Of a stretch of DNA of 64,000 nt, positions 1 through 9,899 are shown one piece after another. A model generated the notes under the pieces. It did no database searches. It saw only the letters and a list, made by a program, of their open reading frames with translations, and was not told where the DNA came from. The stretch is taken from NCBI RefSeq assembly GCF_003144195.1, contig NW_020290021.1, positions 239,838 to 303,837 of the forward strand, given 5' to 3'. Position numbers and translations under genes: made by a program. How positions within the stretch are numbered: the first letter of the stretch is position 1; every line of letters begins with the position of its first letter. This DNA is from Ceraceosorus guamensis (taxonomy: Eukaryota > Basidiomycota > Exobasidiomycetes > Ceraceosorales > Ceraceosoraceae).

Positions 1-37
1 TCCGAACTCGGAGCTGTGCCAAGCTGAGACAACTCAC

Positions 38-300
38 GAGCAACCTGCGTACAAGCCTCGCACGCCGTTCCTACCCACCGTCTCCTTGACAATGGCAAAA
101 GGCCCGGGAGGTTTGGCTCCGCTAGCCACTGCAAATTGAGCTTGCGTCTTGACGTATTCGGTAGGGTACGTTGCAAACCCTTCCACTGCGCCTGCAAAAG
201 CACCAGCGACTAGCGAGTTGAGCGGCTTTTCTTGTCGCTTCTTGGCCGGCGGAGCTTTGGCAGAGGAAGGGGAGGTGGAGGTGGTGGTCGCGGATGACAT
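38..300 (-). CDS. CTP1: Mitochondrial tricarboxylate (citrate) carrier, 5' exon only
   Basis: First coding exon of a mitochondrial carrier that continues past the left edge of the window. It starts at an ATG at 300. About 25 residues rich in Ser, Thr, Pro and Ala come first, then a first carrier repeat: transmembrane helix 1 with LVAGAFAGAVEGFATYP, the signature PTEYVK (PxExxK) and a matrix loop ending in GVRGLYAGC. The family exchanges citrate/isocitrate for malate across the inner membrane. The closest pattern I know is fungal Ctp1, mainly from the wording around PTEYVKTQ. The exon probably ends at 38, where the reverse strand reads GCTC/gtgagt; the intron runs out of the window. The other carrier repeats are not present, so the substrate is inferred from the first repeat only. 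Confidence 0.8.
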
Positions 301-2328
301 GATGCGAGACAGTCACAGTACTCGTGAGTGTGAGGGCCAAGTGTGGCGGCTGGCTGCGTGCAAAGGCGTGTGTATACGTGACTGCTGTAGCGTTGTCCTG
401 TCCGTCGGCGGCCGCTTCTCTCGATGCGATAGAGCGCTTCAATCAAGCAGCAGCTAGAAGCATCGAAATCGCGATGCGATAAGCAAAGGTCTTTGGAGAT
501 ACTCTTGACTCAGATAAGCTAAGCCGAGGGATGTAGCTAGGTTACTAGAGCGGTCCTATATTTCGCCCAGCGAAGCACTTGAGCTACACTTGCTATCTGC
601 GGTAATAATACGCGTGGGCAGGCCCGAGTATGACCGAATTGCGAATATGAGACGGGCTCTGTTCTGACTCAGATTGAACTGCGAGCTGTGGACAAATCAA
701 GCCTCGCGAGCAGCGTGGAGTGCATGGAGAGTCGTTGACCGCGTTGCTGCTGATGACATGTATGATCGTGGTCGAATGGGAGCTGAAACAAATCGCAAGG
801 TGGTCGATCGAGGTAGCGCATATCTGATTCACGTGGATCCGGCTCGGCTCTGCAGTCTGTGAGTCTTGAGTCAAAGGCTAGCGCTGCATGCATGGCCGCT
901 TTTCTTCTTGCGTGTCCGCTCGCCGATGCCCGCGAGGATTACGAGTCCGCGGCGACCGCGGGGCTACGAACGTTGGTTGCGATGAGGCCGCCGCTGTTGG
1001 ATCAATCTTTGACGCCTGATCGGGTGTGGTGATGATTGTACATTAAACTTAGGATCACTCACAACTTTCGAATTGATCACGAATGGTGGTGGGAGGCGTG
1101 CGCACTCACAAATGATGTGAAGAGCCGGTGCATGGCTGCTTGCAGCTATATAGCTGGTCTTGTAACGCACGAAACATATGCTAAGAGCTCCGCTGCTGGC
1201 CTGATGGCTGGGGCAACAAGGTGGGGGCAAGGCATACATCATCAGCTGCGGGTGGATGGTCGGATGACAATCAAAATAAGCAAGAATTACAAATGTCAGA
1301 GGTCGATTTGTCCACTCTCAAGAAATCGTCGAATTGCACAGATATTTGTTCCAGCTGAGCTGCATAAGACCAATCAATCAAGTGCCGGACCAAGAAATTC
1401 AATGAGCCCCATGCACGTGCAGTCACGTTGCTGCCTCGTCGCTCATGGTAAGCTTGAATTGAGGTGAATTGCAATCAAGAATGCGGGTCAGGCATGTGAA
1501 TGCTATGGCAGCTTGGTCCTTCCTGCGTGCGAGGTCGTGACGAGAGTCTTGAATTGTGTATCAGTGAAACAGGAGCCCTATAATATACTGATATACCTAT
1601 GACACGCTCGTGACTATTCTGGCTGAGGAGCGTGAGCGTGAGTGCGAGCTTGACCGCCGGCCCATCAGCAGCCATGCAAGCTCCTTTGCAGGTGCTGCAC
1701 CCAGCCGTGCCGACAGATCATGCCGGGTCGGATCTGCAGGGTCCGTCATGGATGGATGGATGGATGGATGCATGCTGGATGGATGCAGCCGCTACAGGCA
1801 GGATGCTGCTGCCTGCTGATTGCATGCGCCGCGCGGTCCTCCCTCCACTCTGCCGCCAAATCACGAATTGCTCTCTGCTGCTGCTGCATCCTTTCCTTCG
1901 TCATGGAGTCAAGCCCTCGGCTAGACGGTAGGCAAAAACACTCTCATCAGCCTTGCTGCTTTCCCTTTGCCGGCCTTTATCTGGATCTCACTCCCCTCCT
2001 AACCTCCCCCCCATCATCTCACACTCGCACTCACGACTGCTGTGTGTTTCGGGCGCAGGCCGGCCTCTGCCATCAATTGGAGTCCTTTTAGCACCCACCC
2101 TCACGCAACATCAAAGTTCGGGATGCGAGTTGCACCGAACGTCTCCTGTCCGCTCCACTCAGACGGCCATTTCGCGCCCTCTTTCCATTCACGACAACCT
2201 TCACTGGTAACAGAGCGTACCTTGGCACGATCAAGCGATTTCAGAACGACGAAATGACGACGATAACTCACATTGCACGGCGAGCGCGTTCGACTGGCGA
2301 TTTTCGGTATCGACGCTCGCCCCTCTTG
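301..2328. other. Intergenic region between the citrate carrier and crtYB
   Basis: This two-kilobase stretch lies upstream of both divergent neighbours, so it should hold both promoters. I see no open frame with recognisable homology. It contains a short ATGG tandem repeat, a gtgagtcttgagtcaa word near 850 and pyrimidine-rich DNA before crtYB, typical of fungal promoters. An in-frame ATG at 2254 could extend crtYB by 25 residues. Confidence 0.6.
1748..1770. repeat. ATGG tetranucleotide microsatellite
   Basis: Between five and six perfect copies of ATGG lie in the intergenic region upstream of crtYB. Imperfect GGATGGATGC continues just downstream. There is no sign that it is translated. Confidence 0.9.
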
Positions 2329-4587
2329 ATGCACGTCGTTTTGAGCATCACCGTCTTTCTCAGCTCATTCATCTCGAGTCCATCAACCGCCTGCCTTCTA
2401 CGCTATTCCGATTTTCATTTGCGCTTCACCTTACCATCGCTTGCGTTGCTGTATGGTCTTGCAAGACCATTCCTTGCTCGCCTGGATAAGGCCAAGCTGA
2501 TGGTGATATCCCTTCTAGCGTTGGTATGGACTACACCGTGGGATAACGTCATCGTCAAGAACAAAGCTTGGAGCTATCCGGAAACCTGCGTGTTGGCTAG
2601 AATAGGTCATGTGCCAGTGGAAGAGTACGCATTTGTAAGTCTAGCTTGCCGCGCCAAGTCGTAGCTCTTGCGCACCTGCTGATCGAAAGAGCTGACGCAA
2701 TTGTACCCCAGTTCATCATCCAATCGCTCATCACGACGCTCTTTGCCACATTGATCCTTCGATGGCAACCGCCCACCGCGTCTCAGACACACCGGCGAAG
2801 GCTGTTCTTGGTGCCCATTGTCGTCTTCTGCGTCGGTTTGCACTACGCCAAGAAGGAGACACACACGTACTATGGCGGCATGATTGCCTGGTGGGTCTCA
2901 GTCCCACTCACGCTCCTCTGGTTCGGCGTTCAAGGGGCTTGGCAAGCGCTGTCTTTCGGCCGAAAAGCTTTATGGCTTTCTGTTTGGATCATCCCGACAT
3001 TAGCTCTGTGTGCTGCTGATCGCTACGCGATGCAGAGAGGAACGTGGCACATCAACGTGAGTTCCGATGGCATCGCTCCAATCGCGGCATCCTAGGCTGT
3101 TGACTCTCTCGCAAGCGTCTCTTTCACAGGAGGCCACTTCGGTGAACATATTTCCAGTGTCCGACCTGCCGATCGAAGAGGCCGCATTCTTTGCAGTCAC
3201 CAACTTGCTGCTGCTGAGCGCCTTCTTGGCCTTTGACACGACTGTGTTTCATTTGCGCGTCTGCGCTCCATCTAGTGTTGCACCTCTAGGCGCAGTCCAT
3301 CTGCCCTTCGCCTGGTCTACCGTTGGTGCCCTTTGGAAAGCTTTCATTTCTTTCGACAGCTTCTCATCTGGATCGGCAAAGGGGTCCATGGAGCGTAGCG
3401 ACGAAGCAGACGATGTTCGGACCGCCTTGCGAGTGCTGGAAAAAGCTAGCAAGAGCTTCGCTGCTGCTGCCAAACTTTTACCCTGGGACTTGCGCAGGGA
3501 CCTGTCCTGCCTGTATGCGCTGTGCAGGGCCGCCGACGATGTCGTCGACGAGGTTGTCCCCACCGCCGAATCGAAAGCGAGTGCAGTGGCGGAAGGAACT
3601 TCGAGCAAACGAAACGTCAAGCTTGACTTCTTGCATGGAGTCATCGAAGCTGTCTTTGATCCTTCGAAAGACAAATCCGACTCGCAAATAAGGCACAACG
3701 TGCTCCGGGCGGTATCGTCCTTCTCCATGGGTGAAGGGGATGATGGGCTCGCGGCTGATCAGCTGGAGGAGGTGAGGGCGTGCGCTTGTGCGTGCATTTC
3801 ACTGCGACATATTTTGCCTCTGTCTCTCTTCCGAGAGCTTTTGAGGGGATACGAGATGGATCTGAAGCTCGGAAGCACGACCCTAGCCATCGCAAGGTTC
3901 GAGGCTTCTCGAACAATGCGCACAGAAGAACAGCTGATGGACTACTGCCAATGTGTCGCGGGAGTGATTGGAGAGATGGTCGTTCGAGTGGTGTTGGGTC
4001 GCACTGGTCACTTGATCCCCAAGGACTTAGCCGTGAGCCGGGATGTTCGAGCGCAGAATGCTCGAGTTGACAAGAAAAGCGACACTTCGACACGGCGGAT
4101 GGAAGAGCTTTTGTGGAACGCTAGGAATATGGGCGTGGCGTTGCAGCTCATCAACATCGCCAGGGATGTAGTGAGCGACGCACAAAGCCTCCAGCGGTGC
4201 TACCTCGTCATTTTAAAGCCGCAAGACGAATGGATCTCGCACGCACTCTCTCTAGGCAAGATTCGATGCTTTGCGGCCGAGGAACCTGCTGCCAAGCATA
4301 ACCAGACAGAGAACGACCAAGTACCGACGACGAGGGACGTCCGACCTCATGTTCTGGCCTTGTTGGACCGCGCCGAAAATATCTTTGAACAGTCCTTGCC
4401 AGCGCTTAGGGCTTTGCCCTGTGCGCCCGCTCGAGCAGGCCTCAGAGCAGCCTGCTGCGTCTATGCGGCCATCGCTCATCAGATCAGAGCTCAGGAAGAA
4501 TCAGCTTGGGAAAGAGGAGAAAGAGCTTTCGTCTCTTTCTACAACAGGTTGTGGATCGCTCTTTGTGCTGTGTATGCTGAGGGTTGA
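2329..4587 (+). CDS. crtYB: Bifunctional lycopene beta-cyclase / phytoene synthase
   Basis: Carotenoid enzyme that joins two geranylgeranyl diphosphates into phytoene and later cyclises lycopene to beta-carotene. It is called car2 in smuts, crtYB in red yeasts and carRP in Mucorales. Three exons: 2329-2634, 2712-3056 and 3130-4587, giving 702 residues (family about 600-700). Residues 1-240 are a hydrophobic multi-helix cyclase domain holding two repeats, one with PWDN and PVEEYAF, the other with TWHIN and LPIEEAAFF. The C-terminal phytoene synthase domain has both Asp-rich motifs, DDVVD at 353-357 and DVVSD at 563-567. Past the second motif the usual GRVYLP reads RCYLVILKPQDEW, a small local deviation. 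An upstream in-frame ATG at 2254 would add 25 residues; the later one was chosen because the known proteins start close to the first helix. No other carotenoid gene is nearby. Confidence 0.93.
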
Positions 4588-4859
4588 GAGCTCGCGTTCG
4601 TGCATGACGCGGGCGGCTCGTTCGACGTGCATGACTCTAACCCTGCCCTGCTTGCCTGTGCTCTACGAACAACAATGCTGCGTGCCGCATCCGCTCAAGT
4701 CACGAATGTCACCCACATTACGCCCGTACTGCTGCCATACGTGCGTGAGATGTGCACATCTTACGCGAATGCTCTTCATCACGAACGATGGCCAGTCAAT
4801 GAGAGTTGGTGTTCTTCAACGTCTTCGAGATTGATCATTCTCGCGCGTGTTCCACCTTT

Positions 4860-6610
4860 CTACCATCCTTTCCAAGGTCTCCACACATCCGCTATGGTAC
4901 CGCCGCCTGACTGGTCCGAGGAGTCGACGACGTAGAGAAATTCGTGGGCTGCTGCTACCATACAAGCGCTGTGTGCAAGGTAGGAAGCACGCGTCAGAGC
5001 TCGACTGGACTAGGTCTTGCCATGGCATAACGGCTGCCGCTTACGCACTGTTGAGGTACAATTCTGATCTTTTCGCCGACCTTGAATGCTCTCGGAGCTC
5101 CCTTGATCCACTTGCCCCTCTCCTTTTGAACATCCACACCCCATTCCCTTTCCCACTCCTCCACTTGTCCGTCCCTGATAGCGAGCACACCATGCTCCTG
5201 CGATATGCGGTCCAGCTTCCAACCCCTCAAATCTTTGGGATAGTAGACGTGTCCATGACCGCTAAATGGGCCCGTATCCTTGCTCAACGCAGTGCCTGCC
5301 GCATCGCACAGAGCTTCGTCCCAGTACCCTTCGGACGATTGCTCGGCTTGGTGGCTGGCCTCCTCAGAAGACAGAGACAGGACTTGTGGGCGACGTCGCG
5401 GATAGACGGAGATGATCTCGCTGAGCACCGTCACTGCGCAGCGCGAAATGGCGTCCGGATCGTTCAGACGCGTAGCTACTTGTTGGAGATCCAAGAAGGG
5501 TGCGTTGCCCGCGTGAAGCTCCAAAGATGTGCTCGGAGGGAGTGAAGAGAGGATTTGGTTCCAGACCGAAGAAGAGCTGTCCCTACCCGCGTGGAATGTA
5601 GGCGTGGCTCCCACACTTAGGGTGAAAATTTGCTCGATCGATTGATTAGGATGTCTGGAAGCTGACGAGCTGGATGATCGTAAGATGGAATGCGCCTCTT
5701 TGGCTGCGGAAGATACGGCATTGATCTCGGTCGATAGCATTGACGAGGCATCAGAGTGGGATCTGGAGCCGTAGGAATGACCTGCATGCGTATAGAAGCC
5801 CACCAGGTGGATAGCGGGAGAAGCAAGCGCTTTGTGCAAGACGTTTGTTAGCTGATTTGTTTCGAATGGGACGCCTGCTCGACTAGACGTTTGAACGTTT
5901 TGCAGGAGTCAGCAAAGAGCGGATCGCGAGAGCTTGGAACGCATAAGGGCTTACCGGTAGCCGCAATCTACCTTGATAAAGGCCTGCCAAGGCTGGTCAG
6001 CACTGGGTTGCTGTTGTTTGGTGAACGCCTCGAGAGCTTCGATTTGCTGCACATCGTCCAGCAAGATCTGAACTTCGGTCGGCTTTCCCTTGGTGGTGCC
6101 GTTCTCTTTCTCTACCGCGCTGCCGAATGCACGCTTGTACTCTGCTCTGATGGCCGCAAGTCGCGGGATGCGACCCGGGGAAAGTGGCAGACCATACAGC
6201 ACCTGACTTAGGATGCTAGATTTGGCGCCATTGACGATGCCGTCTGTGAGGAGTCCTTGCAGCTCTGCTAGAGTAGACACGATCGCTCGATCAGTCCCTC
6301 TCGCATCATCGCAAGTCTCGGCCGCCAGAGCTACTGCGTCACGCCTGTTGGTGCCTTGCTCATCGGCGTACGCCGGCCTCAGCATCTCCCTTGTAGCTTG
6401 CCAGGTCTTGTGCGTCTTGAGGTGCCAGCGAATACCGATCCTGCCGGAAGTGGAAGCGTACAGAGTATAGATTCTAGCAATGTTGCTCCGCATGGGATGT
6501 ACATCCACCACGCAGCTCGGCGTCGGAAGATCAGAGAGGGGTCGACCTATGCGAGCTGACACGTCGCTTGGCAGGTCGGCCCTGTGGACTGACGCTTCGC
6601 GAGCAGCCAT
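4860..6610 (-). CDS. DSD1: D-serine dehydratase / D-threonine aldolase-like PLP enzyme
   Basis: Fold-type III PLP enzyme of the eukaryotic D-serine dehydratase family, which breaks D-serine into pyruvate and ammonia with a zinc cofactor. Exons on the reverse strand are 6610-5955, 5882-5049 and 4968-4860, for 532 residues. The Schiff-base lysine is in RWHLKTHK (Lys65). VDCGYRRAGVPFE spans the first splice. Further on are THAGHSYG and SVGATPTF, the phosphate-binding part. The last exon is easily missed, because reading past 5049 gives a false C terminus. Spliced, it encodes PQHACMVAAAHEFLYVVD, with the zinc ligands His497 and Cys499. The start is the ATG at 6610; the codon further upstream is GTG. 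It converges on crtYB with 272 bp between stops. Substrate choice between D-serine and D-threonine cannot be settled from sequence. Confidence 0.9.
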
Positions 6611-7227
6611 CTTGGGCACAGTCAGTACGCACTTCTTGCGAGACTAAGCAGGAAAGGTACAAGATTGCTCAAAGATGCCGCAAAGCGAGACGATGGATGT
6701 GAACCATCAAGCAGATCCAGAGCGGGAAGTGGAAGCATGTATGCGCCGAGATGATGGTCGAGTCATGATGAGAGAGCATCGAATCACAGAGAAAGGGCAT
6801 CGAATGGTCGGCGTATTCTCGCCACGTCCAGCGTCTCCGATATGCACTCACGACTGCGTGCACGCGTCCGCTGCGATTGCGCCGATGAGGTCCGTGCGCT
6901 GCGTCTCTCACCACGGTTCAGGTCGAAGTAAGTTCCGTATACCGTACATAGATCTCCAGCAGCTGGGGCTCCAGCAAAGGGCACATGCAGCTGACCATCA
7001 CCATCTCACTCGAGAATCTGAATCGTGATTGAGGCTGTGTGACCGGTGCTCCTGACCAGCCTGTTCGATCTCGGCTAGCCAGCAATTTCAAAGGGAGCCG
7101 ACGTGAAGGGAGCGCTACCTCTGAGCGCCTGCAGGTCACATCGTCTGGTGGCCTCTTCTTCCGGCAGACTCACTCACCGGACACACTCGTGCCTCCACGC
7201 ATCTGCCTGGCCAACCTCGAGACGAAG
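6611..7227. other. Divergent promoter region between the PLP enzyme and the Cdc1-like gene
   Basis: About 0.6 kb between two 5' ends. No conserved reading frame is seen. The frame before the Cdc1-like ATG stays open to a GTG at 7039, but nothing in it resembles the family, so it is treated as leader. Confidence 0.5.
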
Positions 7228-9626
7228 ATGATGTTCAATCAAGCTCAATCGATTGCTTCAACTTCCTACGCTGGCGCAAGCTCTACACCCACCTCTTCGA
7301 GATCACGCTCCTTCATCTTACCCATGCCGTCCAGCGCTCACGCCTCCGCCTCCAACACCAACGGCAACGACTTACGTGACATTTCTTCCAGGCGCGCTCC
7401 ACCGAAAAAGCTTTCGAGACCTGCAGAATTGGTTCTGAGCGCAACTTACAGAATAGCAGTCCTACCTCGAAGAACGATCAGATCATTGACTCGAGCACCT
7501 CAGACTGTGCAATTCCTCCGGCTCTTCGCTCTGGCCCTTGTGCTCTGGGCAGAAAGATTGACCTGGGAGCGCTGGCGTCTCATTTCCCAACCATCTACTT
7601 CGACCAGCAGCAATTCTGCGCGCAAAAAAATGAGCAGACCGCTAAGGTTGCTGCTGGTTGCGGATCCTCAGCTGGTGGATGAGCACACTTATGAAGATGT
7701 GCCAAAGAGATTGGGACCGGTGGTCAGGTGGGCTGCAGACACTTTCGTGAGGAGAGCTTTCAAGGGAGCCAAAAGGAGTTGCGATGGGGTGGTCTGGCTG
7801 GGCGATCTGTTCGATGGGGGCAGAAGGGAAATGTCGGATGAGAGGTGAGTGAGAATCGTTGTTGCTACGCTGGCGGCGCATGTGCGCGCTTAGACTGTCC
7901 TTGTGGCTGACACTCAAAATGCTCGCCACTTCAATTTCAAGCTGGAAAAAATTCCGGAAGCGCTTTGATAGGCTCTTTACCCCGCGTGCCCCTTCGATCT
8001 ACATTCCAGGTAATCATGATCTAGGTCTTGGTCCATCACCATCCATTCCAGTGGATGCACAAGCTCGTCAGCGATACATTGCCTCGTTCGGCACGAGGGC
8101 GAAGAACGGACTCGGGGCATTCTCCAATCTAAAGCTGGGAAAGTGGAGCGGGGCGTCTCGACCAGCTCTTGGCCTAGCCAAGGCGTTGCCAGAGAAGCCA
8201 AGGGAAGAACAATTTGAGTTGGTGGATAATGAAGGGCTGAGAAAAATCAATGTCATCGTGCCTATCTGGGCTGGGGGGAGACTTGACAAGGCGCACGATG
8301 GTACTGGGGACAGCGCTACTCTTCCTCCGACACACGAAATCATATTGCTGGACGCTTTGGCTTTGGCTCGGATGCGTGCCCCGTCAGAAGCAAGTGACGA
8401 CGATGCGAGCGTCGAAGGGGCACATGAAGTGAAGGATTTTTTGAACAAGCTTGCAAAACGTAAAGATCGTAAGTCTATAAGAGGAACCCGTATGCTCTCA
8501 CATGCCCGGTGTGGTCTCGCTAAGTGCCTGGGTCATCAATTTCAATCAACAGATCCGCCTCGCGTCCTCATGACACACATTCCGCTCTACAGACCGGCGG
8601 GCACACCTTGCAACTTGGCGGGGGCCACGCATGGTGTGACGCGAGAAGCAAGGTCCAGTCTTCGCGAAGGTGAAGATGCAGGTCACACGTACAAGAATGA
8701 GATAGGTCAAGCTGTCAGTCGATGGGTGCTCGAGTCTGTTCGGCCTAGCGTGGTGTTTAGGTGAGAGATGATCGCTTTGTGCTTTTGTGTGGAGATGCAA
8801 GTCACATTAACACGCCCAAATCCTGCGCTGTAGCGGCGACGACCACGACCATTGCGAGATGTTACACGACGTACCAGAGGTGCGATCTAGCTCGCAGAGC
8901 AACTCTCTATGGCGCTCCGACATTCGCAATCTTCCGTGGTTGCCACCCAACAAAGTACCTGAGTTGACTCTCAAGGGCTTTGCTATGACGGATGGCATCC
9001 GTCATCCAGGCTATGCCTTGCTGCATCTCTACCCTCCCTCCGCCGCGACCACCACAGAAGAGCAAGGCGCGTCTAGGCGGCCTACATCGGAGGCTGCGGG
9101 GATCCACTATGCGCCCTACTTGCTGCCTGACCAGATACTTATTTGGACTCATGTTTATGCTGGACTAGCTGTCGCAGTGGTTTGCTGTTTAGCCCTCCTG
9201 AGGCGGATGGGATGGAGAGACAAGCTCTTGTTCTCCTTTGCGGACTCCCAGGTAACATCTTCTAAGCTGGGCAAAGCACCAGGACGAGCAAAACGCGCCT
9301 CTTGGCTTCCTTTGTACTCCCGTGCACATGCTCCTCCCAACGACGCAGCCAGCGCAGCTGACAGAGACGATTGGGAAATGGTAGATCTGGAAGTCGACTC
9401 TGCGCAAGATTCATCCAGAACAGCACGAGGCAACACGTCCGATGAGGACTCGGACGATCACCTGGATTTGGGCTCTTTGAGCCCTACCAAGATCCAGTAT
9501 GGAGCTGGAGCAGTTCCAAGGAATAAGAAGAAGAGAAAGCGTGCAGCAACTTCTCTGTTTGCGGACTTTGGCGCCGTAGCTTTTCCTCCGCTGGCTCTTT
9601 GGGTGGTCTTGCAGCTTTGGTACTAA
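7228..9626 (+). CDS. CDC1: Cdc1/MPPE1-type metallophosphoesterase (GPI-anchor remodelling)
   Basis: Membrane-bound calcineurin-like phosphoesterase. Yeast Cdc1/Ted1 and human PGAP5 remove ethanolamine phosphate from the mannoses of GPI anchors in the ER or early Golgi. Four exons, 7228-7844, 7942-8468, 8553-8760 and 8834-9626, give 714 residues. The N terminus is Ser-rich, then one hydrophobic helix (VQFLRLFALALVLWA). Metal-binding motifs follow in order: ADPQLVD (Asp146), GDLFDGG (Asp193), GNHD (229-232), THIPLYR and SGDDHDHCE, the last created by splicing at 8760/8834. Another helix (HVYAGLAVAVVCCLALL) and a final hydrophobic segment at the C terminus match the Cdc1 topology of a lumenal phosphoesterase between membrane anchors. 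An acidic linker lies between the last two helices. Two ATGs in tandem (7228, 7231) are possible starts. Confidence 0.9.
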
Positions 9627-9899
9627 GTTCAACACTTCACATGACTCAGAAGGTGATCGCGAGTGCTTGCGAGTGCTCAAAGTGCCCATGTTGTCACTGC
9701 TTGAACTCTAGGACGAAGTGCAATGCTGCAACGATTCACGTCACCTCACCCTGCATTGCGTCTGCTTCCCCACGACGATGACACTCGTGACTGTGTCGAA
9801 TTTTTTGCTTTCATTGCGAAGAGTACAGCGTATGGATGGTGAATCACAACAAGGGGCGCTACGGGGTTTGGCTCTGATGCATGTCCTTTCGCGCATCAC

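Noticed and set aside
1-37. Ultra-short 24-nt intron in the citrate carrier gene
   Set aside because: An AG 24 bases after the donor exists, but fungal introns this short are not credible; the intron most likely continues outside the window.
3771-3840. Intron inside the phytoene synthase domain of crtYB starting gtgagg
   Set aside because: The frame stays open and the read-through sequence PLSLFRELLRGYEMDLK matches the family; no good acceptor is present.
4994-5048. C-terminal SGSRYAMARPSPVEL of the D-serine dehydratase-like protein
   Set aside because: This is intron read-through; splicing at 5048/4968 restores the conserved zinc-binding HAC and EFLYVVD.
7039-7227. N-terminal extension of the Cdc1-like protein
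   Set aside because: The frame begins at GTG and shows no similarity; the first ATG at 7228 is used.
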